DNA of 13,830 nt from CAYVAP01 sp964343195 (GTDB taxonomy: Bacteria; Bacteroidota; Bacteroidia; J057), in NCBI GenBank assembly GCA_964343195.1, contig CAYFIR010000157.1, positions 1 to 13,830 on the forward strand, read 5' to 3'. The notes under the pieces were generated by a model. That model was not told where the DNA came from. It saw only the letters and a list, made by a program, of their open reading frames with translations, and ran no database searches. Position numbers and translations under genes: made by a program. Shown one piece after another: positions 7,881 to 13,830 of the stretch (position 1 is the stretch's first letter; the number at the start of each line of letters is the position of its first letter).

Positions 7881-8870
7881 GTGAATTTTTCTTTCGGTGA
7901 ATACTGGATTTGGATGCTGGGCATACCCGTAAGCCTCGGAATATTATTCCTGGTTTATAAGCGTGTGCGCCAGATCACCGATCTATGGTTCAGTCCTGAC
8001 CAGTACGCTCGCAGTCAACCCTATCTCAAGTTCATGATGCGGGCAGGTGCCTTTGTCCTGCTTTTTCTGGGGTTGATCGGCCCCTACTGGGGCGTAAGTG
8101 AGCGACAGGTAAGCAGCCTGGGAAGGGAGATCTATATTCTGCTGGACGTGTCATCCAGTATGAATGCAAATGACGTACAGCCTACCCGACTCGAAAAAGC
8201 CAAACAGGAAATCAAAAAAATTCTTCCGCAGCTGGCCGGGGACCGTGTTGGGCTGATAGTATTCACAGAACTGCCCTATGTGCAATGTCCACTCACACAG
8301 GATCACGAGGCCTTTCAGCTATTCCTGGACATGGCGGAGACCGATCAGTTTAAGCAGACGGGGACTCAGTTCCGGTCTGCTCTGGGGAAAGCTGTAGAGC
8401 GTCTGAGCGCAACACGGCAGATGCACCCGGACATCAGTCAGGCAGTGGTGGTAATATCCGATGGTGAAGACTATGGCGACCTGTATGCCTCTCTGATTGA
8501 GCGACTCCGCAGAGGAGGGATTTCTGTGTATTCTGTGGGGGTAGGGACCGCCACAGGAGCCCAGGTGCCCATCATGGAAGAAGGGCGGGTAAAAGGGTAC
8601 TATCGATATGATGATGGGAGTCCCGTCATTTCCCAATTGAGAAACGGGCCCATGCGCGAACTTGCACAGTCTTTTGGAACAGAGTATGTAGAACTTAATG
8701 GGACAGAGGACAACCTCGATGTCCTTGCAGATCAGATCGAAGGTCTGGCCTCATCCCGATTGGATGTAAGGCTGGCGCAGGTAGAAAATAACAAGTATCA
8801 GGCTTTCCTTTTACTTTCGGTAATCCTGCTGTTTGTCAGCATGTTTTTGATGCCTGTCAGGAAGGAATAG
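7881..8870 (+). CDS. batB: BatB-type von Willebrand factor A domain membrane protein
   Basis: The 329-residue protein starts at GTG 7881. It has two N-terminal membrane helices (about 9-25 and 53-69), a vWA domain (about 82-270) and a C-terminal helix (about 305-323), the layout of Bacteroidota BatA/BatB proteins. The metal-ion-dependent adhesion site is complete: D89-x-S91-x-S93 in LLDVSSSMNA, T162 in QTGTQF and D194 in VISDGEDY, so divalent metal binding is likely. Bat proteins of this type sit in the inner membrane with the vWA domain facing the periplasm and have been linked to aerotolerance or stress in Bacteroides and Leptospira. Immediate linkage to a BatC-like TPR gene supports the BatB assignment. 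No BatA, BatD, BatE or MoxR ATPase gene is in the window. Confidence 0.85.
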   Translation: MNFSFGEYWIWMLGIPVSLGILFLVYKRVRQITDLWFSPDQYARSQPYLKFMMRAGAFVLLFLGLIGPYWGVSERQVSSLGREIYILLDVSSSMNANDVQPTRLEKAKQEIKKILPQLAGDRVGLIVFTELPYVQCPLTQDHEAFQLFLDMAETDQFKQTGTQFRSALGKAVERLSATRQMHPDISQAVVVISDGEDYGDLYASLIERLRRGGISVYSVGVGTATGAQVPIMEEGRVKGYYRYDDGSPVISQLRNGPMRELAQSFGTEYVELNGTEDNLDVLADQIEGLASSRLDVRLAQVENNKYQAFLLLSVILLFVSMFLMPVRKE

Positions 8871-8895
8871 CTACAAAGTATTTATTTTATCCACC

Positions 8896-9585
8896 ATGAG
8901 GTTTTTTGTCGTCTTCATATTGCTAAGCGCTGTACCGGGAACTGGAAAGTTGCTGGTAGATGCCATAGAACAGTATGAAGCCGGTCACTACAATCAGAGT
9001 GTGGAGTCATTTCTGATCGGCCTGGGAGAACACCCAGAGAGCAGTCGGGCTATCAGATATAACATTGGGCAGGCCTATTTTCGGCTGGACTCCCTTGACA
9101 GGGCCGTATCATACTTTGACCAGGTAGCCATAGGGAATACGAATTCTGAACTGTCTTCTCGCGCCGCGAATCAGGCGGGTGTGATCATGGTGCGTCAGGG
9201 ACAATATGGAAAAGGCCTTGAGTATTTTCGCCGGGCACTGGTTCTGAATGAACACAATGAACAGGCCCGCTGGAACTATGAGCTGCTGAGTAAACAGATG
9301 CTTCCTCCCCCTTCTGAAAATCCTCCCCCCGGCGAGGGAGAGAATACCCCCGATGATTATACTTCAGAACTCACCGAGGAGGCCCTGGAGCAGATTTTGA
9401 GTCAGTTAAATGCCGGGGGATCAGGCTATGATAATGACAGGGGAATGCAGATCCAGGATACCCTGACTCAGGCCCAGGCCCAGGAAGTACTGGATAGGAT
9501 GCAGGAGCAGTCTGTCCAGTTTATTCAGCAATTGCGCAAAAAACCAATTTCTTCCCCAAGGACTAACGGCAAACCCCGTTGGTAA
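8896..9585 (+). CDS. batC: BatC-type TPR-repeat protein
   Basis: The 229-residue protein has a short hydrophobic N-terminus (MRFFVVFILLSAVPG), probably a signal peptide. Helical TPR repeats follow (about 20-135), including YNIGQAYFRLDSLDRAVSYFDQV and AGVIMVRQGQYGKGLEYFRRAL. Then come a proline-rich linker (PPPSENPPPGEGE, about 137-149), an acidic helical segment and a C-terminal block, QAQAQEVLDRMQEQSVQFIQQLRKK, ending in a tryptophan. That ending resembles the conserved tail of BatC proteins. It begins 25 bases after the BatB-like gene and is surely in the same operon. BatC is thought to be a periplasmic scaffold for Bat vWA proteins; no enzymatic motif is seen. Confidence 0.75.
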   Translation: MRFFVVFILLSAVPGTGKLLVDAIEQYEAGHYNQSVESFLIGLGEHPESSRAIRYNIGQAYFRLDSLDRAVSYFDQVAIGNTNSELSSRAANQAGVIMVRQGQYGKGLEYFRRALVLNEHNEQARWNYELLSKQMLPPPSENPPPGEGENTPDDYTSELTEEALEQILSQLNAGGSGYDNDRGMQIQDTLTQAQAQEVLDRMQEQSVQFIQQLRKKPISSPRTNGKPRW

Positions 9586-9881
9586 GGATTTAGCCACCAT
9601 GATGTGCTCCTCTGTTTCAGATGTAGCGGGAATGGAGGAGCGTGTGTATGCAACTTGACGTCATTGCCTTTATAGGTGGTGAAACAGGAGTTATTGCCTG
9701 ACTATCAGTCTGTTTGTTCCCGGTAAGGGAATGTTATGGGCAGGCTGTTTGGGAAGTTGGAAAAATTTTTGCTGTAAATTATGTGTCCCGGGCTAACATA
9801 TGTTATCACTTCCGGGTGCTTGATGCCTAATATCTACTTGCATTGTTCTTATTTACCTTCTGTATTTACGACCTATAGGGA
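9586..9881. other. 296-base intergenic stretch with a 12-bp perfect palindrome
   Basis: No convincing gene lies here. The notable element is TAACATATGTTA at 9794-9805, a perfect palindrome flanked by two CCGGG-containing sequences (about 9787 and 9812). It could be an operator for the gene at 9882. No strong TAnnTTTG promoter was found; the best nearby candidate (TACCTTCT near 9852) is weak. No intrinsic terminator was seen after batC. Confidence 0.4.
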
Positions 9882-10553
9882 ATGTCTAAGATGGCGGTAT
9901 TGAAGACTTATTTACCCTTCCTGTTTGTATTTATTTGCCTTACTCCAGGATGGGCGCAAACGGGGGAGCCTGCTCCTGAAAACTACCTGCATGACCAGGT
10001 TTTTCGTTTTCAGGAAGGGAAGAAAAACTGGCTGAAGATCAACGTGGCCTCTCTCGTAACCGAAGTGGAAAAAGATCGCTGGGGCGGCCGCTTTTCTCTG
10101 GCCTATGAGCAAAAGGTCTTCAACAGCTGGAGTGGTCAGGTACAGGTGGAAAGAGAGTACCATGTGCTTAGGGGAAGAGACCCGCAGTTTTATGCTGATC
10201 AGGGACTCACAATGATGGTGGGAGCGCGATATTATTACTGCCAAAAAAGAAAGCTGGGAAAAGGCACTCAGGGGGATAACCTCAGCGGGACTTACCTTTC
10301 TGCCTCACTTGGTTCCCGGATATATACCCCACAAAACCGAGTGGGTACCGACTGGTACAGCGATAATATTGGCTTAACCCTGATGTTGGGTGAGCAGCGG
10401 CACCTGTACCGGTATGGATTTCTGGATGCAGGCTTTGGGGTAGAGGTCGCCTATGACCAGGGGCGTCAGGCACGTTTTATTTACTCGTATCGGGTCAGGC
10501 CAGGGTGGCAGGCATTTCCTGTCGCCTATTTACGTTTTGGATTAGGGATCTGA
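9882..10553 (+). CDS. Exported protein of unknown function, possible outer-membrane beta-barrel
   Basis: I do not recognise a family in this 223-residue protein. It has a clear signal peptide (hydrophobic stretch about 10-22, likely cleavage after GWA at 25, leaving QTGEP at the mature N-terminus). The mature part is built of alternating polar and aromatic stretches, such as GGRFSLAYEQKVFNSWSGQVQVEREYHV, LTMMVGARYYYC, TYLSASLGSRIYTPQ and FPVAYLRFGLGI. Such repeated amphipathic strands ending in a glycine-aromatic C-terminus suggest a small beta-barrel of the outer membrane. An ATG three codons later (9891) is an equally possible start. It is transcribed alone and converges with the cyclic-nucleotide-binding gene, 92 bases away. 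No terminator hairpin is obvious between the two. Confidence 0.7.
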   Translation: MSKMAVLKTYLPFLFVFICLTPGWAQTGEPAPENYLHDQVFRFQEGKKNWLKINVASLVTEVEKDRWGGRFSLAYEQKVFNSWSGQVQVEREYHVLRGRDPQFYADQGLTMMVGARYYYCQKRKLGKGTQGDNLSGTYLSASLGSRIYTPQNRVGTDWYSDNIGLTLMLGEQRHLYRYGFLDAGFGVEVAYDQGRQARFIYSYRVRPGWQAFPVAYLRFGLGI

Positions 10554-10645
10554 TCCAGGGTGAGATGGGCAAAAAGCAGGGGATGCAGGATTTGTCAAAT
10601 TACTGAAGCCCGCTGACAACTGCATGAGTCCCCCATTGTGAATCC

Positions 10646-12034
10646 CTAAATCAACGTAAGTCGGTTGTTAACCTCCAAAGCCATAGCCTCCTGTTTGAGT
10701 GTGCGCTTTAGCCTGCGAATATAGTTGATGACCTCATCGAGGTGAAGATTGAGTTGCTCACTGGTGGTGTAGGAGTGTATGTGGTAAACAACTTCATCAA
10801 TTATTCCCAGTTTCTCCGAATACCAGACACCGCTGGCCATCCGGCCAGTTGCTCCCCCAAATCGCTCGCCCATAAAACTTTTGGCTTCTTCTACATATGT
10901 CGAAGTGTCCATGGGCTTGTTTCCGTCTATCGTGGTGGGTATATAGATCCCCACACTGTTGGTTCTTTCCAGCCGATCTACCGCTGCGTCCACAAGCCGT
11001 TTGATGGGCTTGGGAATTTCTTCAGGGGCATGGGCATGGAGTCCAAACGGAGGGAAGTTGGTGAGGTAGGGAAGTTCAAAGTCTGCTATGTCCTCAATAT
11101 GCAGGTCTGCATACTCTGGTCGGTAGCGGTTGACTACCGTAAAAATACTCGTATCCTCTGGTCGTATGCGGTTGCGCAACTGCTTGTGGATACGCTCCAT
11201 GCGTTTGATCCCCAGTTCTGTGGGAGTTGTAATAACCATGACCTGCTTGGCCTGCTCAAGCATGAGGCCGGTCGTTTCATCACCGTCTCCCTGGATTTTG
11301 ATGATGAGGTTCTCATATTCTCCCTTTACCCGGTCGAGGAGTAGCATGGTGCGGGTACTCAACGGGAGCAACCCATCGTCAGAAGGAAACAGCAGGTCAT
11401 ACCCGTCAGGATGATGGTACGTGGTCGTACCCTTGCGGATCTGTTGCCCCTCCAGCATACGCCAGGGGTTGGGGTACTCGAGGTAGGCTGTCGGTCGATT
11501 GTAATCTGTGGCCAGTTGCCTCGATAACAATGTCCCGATGGCGGTCCCTCCGCTCTGATTTTCTGTATTAAAAATCAGAATGAGTTTGGTTTCCGAACCC
11601 TCATTACTCAACCGACGGTTAGCCTGGATAAGGTATCGGCCCAGCATGCGTGCCAGTTCTATGGCGACGGAGCTATGCTGCTGCAGAATCTCAATAAAGT
11701 CTTCCCGCTTGATGGCCAGCACATCAACTTCACTGAGCGCTTCTACACTGGCAGAGCGGGGCTGGTTCTCCAGGATTCCTACCTCGCCAAAAATATTTCC
11801 CTGCATGAGGTAGGCCAGTACCTGCTCCTTATCTCCTGCCATGTTTTTGACCGCCACAATCCCTTTCACAATCATGAAAAGAGTCGTGCTGGGTTGTCCC
11901 TGATAGACGATGATGTCTGCAGGGAAAAACTGCCTGATTTTGGCCCGCTCAGAAACTTCAGCCAACTCTTCGTGTGAAAGGTGGCCAAACAGGTTTGAAA
12001 CCTCCAGATTGGAGATGATTTCCTCTTTATCCAT
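10646..12034 (-). CDS. Cyclic-nucleotide-binding domain fused to degenerate MinD/ParA-like domain and a conserved C-terminal domain
   Basis: This is a 462-residue cytoplasmic protein with no signal peptide or membrane helix. Residues about 10-140 form a CRP/cNMP-binding domain with an intact phosphate-binding cassette, FGEVGILENQPRSASVEA (82-99; E84 and R93 present). Residues about 150-350 look like a SIMIBI (MinD/ParA/CpaE) fold: LILIFNTENQSGGTAIGTLLSRQLA (151-175) sits where a Walker A loop is expected but lacks the GK(S/T) lysine, and the Walker B position reads LIIKIQGD instead of an Asp-based motif. Residues about 358-462 are a third domain with FGGATGRMASGVW and a highly helical end (KQEAMALEVNNRLTLI), vaguely like DUF3574. 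The frame remains open to a GTG at 12169, but the extra 45 residues look noncoding, so ATG 12034 is preferred. It is transcribed away from the lipoprotein pair at 12223. A nucleotide-sensing, possibly non-hydrolysing signalling or scaffolding role is inferred. Confidence 0.85.
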   Translation of the reverse strand: MDKEEIISNLEVSNLFGHLSHEELAEVSERAKIRQFFPADIIVYQGQPSTTLFMIVKGIVAVKNMAGDKEQVLAYLMQGNIFGEVGILENQPRSASVEALSEVDVLAIKREDFIEILQQHSSVAIELARMLGRYLIQANRRLSNEGSETKLILIFNTENQSGGTAIGTLLSRQLATDYNRPTAYLEYPNPWRMLEGQQIRKGTTTYHHPDGYDLLFPSDDGLLPLSTRTMLLLDRVKGEYENLIIKIQGDGDETTGLMLEQAKQVMVITTPTELGIKRMERIHKQLRNRIRPEDTSIFTVVNRYRPEYADLHIEDIADFELPYLTNFPPFGLHAHAPEEIPKPIKRLVDAAVDRLERTNSVGIYIPTTIDGNKPMDTSTYVEEAKSFMGERFGGATGRMASGVWYSEKLGIIDEVVYHIHSYTTSEQLNLHLDEVINYIRRLKRTLKQEAMALEVNNRLTLI

Positions 12035-12222
12035 TGAGGCCTGAATATCGGAAAAATACCGGAAAGTCTGGCTGGGACCGATTATTTCGCAAACTTCCTC
12101 ATGCTGATTTTTTGGGGTGATATCCCGGGGGCAATAGGAAATTCCGTATTGGGTGAGCGGGCTACGCACTTTTTTTCTAAATTACGACTGGGTAAATTTT
12201 TTGACTGACATACTAAAATGCC

Positions 12223-13086
12223 GTGGAAATGACCTCGGGAGCAAACCATATCAACATTCGACTGGGGCTGATCATCCTCATGCTCACACTGGTTGGTTGT
12301 GGAGGGTCCGTGTCCACTCCCATCGAAATTCATGTAGCGGATCATGAAAGTGAATCGGGACTGGATAGCACCATGGTGTTACTGCTGAGGTCACACGCGA
12401 GCAGTAACTGGCAGCCATTTGATACCCTCTGGACGGACGAAAACGGGGTGCTGGAAACCAAATTAAAGGCGGAAGAGGGGTGGACCTATAAGGTTCAGGC
12501 GCATAGACACCATTATGAACCCATCACTGATCCTTCTGGTGGTAGCTATCTCAATGAGGCCGTCATTTCGGTAGGGGACAGCAACTGGGTCACCCTTGAA
12601 CTGCTGGCCATTGCCGCACCTGATCCGGATCGGTTTACCCGCATACAGAAGGAAGTGACGATAAAGGATATGATCGCCGCCATGCGCAGCGATACCTGGC
12701 AATTCAACTACTTACCTCGCCTGTCCTGGGAGGACGTGCCGGCCCTGATGGCAACGGCACCTGATACGAGCTTTTTGCATAGCTATCCACATCACCCCAG
12801 GACGACTTACCTGCCCGATAGTACCAGGGTGGGACTTACTGCATTATGGCTGATTGAAGCCATTCGAAAGCAGCATGGTGACCCTGAAAGAGGGAGTGGC
12901 CTGCTGCCGCCAAGTCGTGTTCCCATATTGGGGACGAGGCATGGCAACCCTAAAGGATTTAATTCTGTCGAGCAGCAGACCAAAGCGGTAGAGGCCTATC
13001 AGACCTGGTGGGAAACCTATCAGGAAAACCATGATCAGGCTGCTCGTACAAATCCTCTTGTAGGAAAAGGTCTTAGTTGGATGTAA
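12223..13086 (+). CDS. Lipoprotein with N-terminal beta domain, DUF4943-like
   Basis: The 287-residue protein has a lipoprotein signal peptide: hydrophobic stretch about 14-24 and lipobox L-V-G-C with the lipidated cysteine at 26. Residues about 33-110 resemble a carboxypeptidase-regulatory or Ig-like beta domain (DSTMVLLLRS, then DTLWTDENGVLETKL). The C-terminal half, with KEVTIKDMIAAMRSD, then LPRLSWEDVPALMATAPDTS and TRVGLTALWLIEAIRKQHG, resembles the Bacteroidota DUF4943 family, recalled from memory and not checked. It is probably anchored on the periplasmic or outer face of the envelope. It is followed after 11 bases by a second lipoprotein gene, so they form an operon. It shares a short AT-rich divergent region with the cyclic-nucleotide-binding gene. 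Confidence 0.75.
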   Translation: MEMTSGANHINIRLGLIILMLTLVGCGGSVSTPIEIHVADHESESGLDSTMVLLLRSHASSNWQPFDTLWTDENGVLETKLKAEEGWTYKVQAHRHHYEPITDPSGGSYLNEAVISVGDSNWVTLELLAIAAPDPDRFTRIQKEVTIKDMIAAMRSDTWQFNYLPRLSWEDVPALMATAPDTSFLHSYPHHPRTTYLPDSTRVGLTALWLIEAIRKQHGDPERGSGLLPPSRVPILGTRHGNPKGFNSVEQQTKAVEAYQTWWETYQENHDQAARTNPLVGKGLSWM

Positions 13087-13097
13087 ATATTGACGGC

Positions 13098-13700
13098 ATG
13101 AAACCGGGTACATGGGTTGTGTTGCTATTGATCACTGGTCTCCTGGGGTGTGAGACTGTGGATGAAAATGTCAGGGACTCCGAAAATGATTGGGCCCCTG
13201 AGTTACAGGGGACTATTACCTCCCGTGCCACTCAGCTAATCAGGATGCTGAAGGCTGGAAAGTATGAGGACCTGGCCCAATGGGTTCATCCCAAGAGAGG
13301 AGTTCGCTTTTCGCCTTCCCCACACATTCATGGAGGACTACCTGTTTTCTCCAGAGACCAGGTATCCACCCTGTCATCAAAAGGCCAACTATGGGAATGG
13401 GGAGGAGATGACTTCTCAGATCCGATCAGCATGGAGTTCAGTAGATACCACGATCGGTTCATATATGACCGGGATTTTCTAAACTCTGACAGTGTGTTTT
13501 TCAATTATAACATCCAGCGAGGCAACGTGCTGAATAACCTCACATCAGCCTTTGGGCGGGAATGCATAGTCGTCGAATACTATATCCCGGGTGAACCTCA
13601 ATACTCGGATATGGACTGGCGCTCACTCAGGCTGGTATTTGCCCCACATCAGGATGACTGGTACCTGGTCGGGGTAGTACACAGTCAGTGGTCTATTTGA
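13098..13700 (+). CDS. Lipoprotein of unknown function
   Basis: The 200-residue protein starts at ATG 13098; a TTG at 13077 in the same frame is disfavoured because it would extend the signal peptide and overlap the upstream gene. The signal peptide is MKPGTWVVLLLITGLLGC with the lipidated cysteine at 18. The mature part contains a helix (TSRATQLIRMLKAGKYEDLAQWV), then VHPKRGVRFSPSPHI, WEWGGDD, RYHDRFIYDRDF and a C-terminal beta region ending WRSLRLVFAPHQDDWYLVGVVHSQWSI. This pattern (HP-x-x-GVRFSP near the front, LRLVF then WYLVG-x-VHxQWxI at the end) recurs in secreted or lipid-anchored proteins of several bacterial groups as I recall, but I know no assigned function. It is co-transcribed with the preceding lipoprotein. 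Confidence 0.75.
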   Translation: MKPGTWVVLLLITGLLGCETVDENVRDSENDWAPELQGTITSRATQLIRMLKAGKYEDLAQWVHPKRGVRFSPSPHIHGGLPVFSRDQVSTLSSKGQLWEWGGDDFSDPISMEFSRYHDRFIYDRDFLNSDSVFFNYNIQRGNVLNNLTSAFGRECIVVEYYIPGEPQYSDMDWRSLRLVFAPHQDDWYLVGVVHSQWSI

Positions 13701-13783
13701 GCAGCGTATAGATGTGAAGGGACGGGAGAAACAGGGATATAAGGGAAATATGGGACATATGCGCAGGGCGCTTACCCGTATCA

Positions 13784-13830
13784 ACCTTATACACCTTATA
13801 CACCTTATACACCTTATACACCTTATACAC
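13784..13830. repeat. 9-bp tandem repeat CACCTTATA, running off the window
   Basis: A partial unit (13784-13791) is followed by four perfect units (13792-13827) and the first three bases of another, so the array continues beyond the window. It lies outside any reading frame seen here, 83 bases after the last lipoprotein gene. Units are contiguous without spacers, so this is a simple satellite and not a CRISPR. Confidence 0.9.

Noticed and set aside
9648..9701. 17-codon mini-frame preceded by a perfect GGAGGAG at good spacing
   Set aside because: It is too short to support, and Bacteroidota make little use of Shine-Dalgarno sequences, so the match is probably chance.
10742..11344. 200-codon plus-strand frame opposite the cNMP-binding fusion gene
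   Set aside because: The minus-strand frame carries clear domains over the same bases, while this product resembles nothing known.
12035..12169. 45-residue N-terminal extension of the cNMP-binding gene from GTG 12169
   Set aside because: The extension looks unlike protein from this family, and the ATG at 12034 is followed at once by the domain's first helix.
13784..13830. Possible CRISPR array
   Set aside because: The units are 9 bases long and contiguous, with no spacers and no cas genes.

Overview
The window looks like chromosomal DNA of a Bacteroidota species. The signs are: a good match to the Bacteroidota promoter (TTTTG, 19 bases, TATCTTTG) in front of a tRNA gene; a BatB/BatC-type gene pair; a DUF4943-like lipoprotein; almost no Shine-Dalgarno sequences; several GTG and possible TTG starts; and short palindromic repeats between genes. 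Gene content is mildly GC-rich, apart from the AT-richer start of a toxin-antitoxin module. A member of the Saprospiria/Lewinella group is possible, but the sequence alone cannot settle this.

Layout. (1) 70-1659, minus strand: an RqcH/NFACT ribosome quality control factor. (2) 1832-2550: a two-gene toxin-antitoxin-like module (UPF0175 antitoxin, DUF3368 PIN toxin), bracketed by a 16-bp exact direct repeat. (3) 2821-4443: nuoM, a proton-pumping subunit of respiratory complex I, standing alone. A two-way terminator follows at 4503-4535. (4) 4541-4826, minus strand: tRNA-Pro(UGG) and tRNA-Ser(GCU), separated by a REP-like hairpin. (5) 5023-7757: two overlapping ABC-importer permeases of the DppB/DppC type with unusually large extracytoplasmic insertions; the first is interrupted by an in-frame TAG. 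(6) 7881-9585: a BatB-type von Willebrand A protein and a BatC-type TPR protein. (7) 9882-10553: an exported protein of unknown function, possibly a beta-barrel. (8) 10646-12034, minus strand: an unusual fusion of a cyclic-nucleotide-binding domain, a degenerate MinD/ParA-like domain and a conserved C-terminal domain. (9) 12223-13700: two consecutive lipoproteins transcribed divergently from the fusion gene. (10) 13784-13830: a 9-bp tandem repeat that runs off the window end.

Most of the window is ordinary housekeeping and envelope content. The parts most worth a second look are the three-domain fusion protein, the permease broken by a single stop codon, the large-insert permease pair with no ATPase or binding protein beside it, and the repeat-flanked toxin-antitoxin module.
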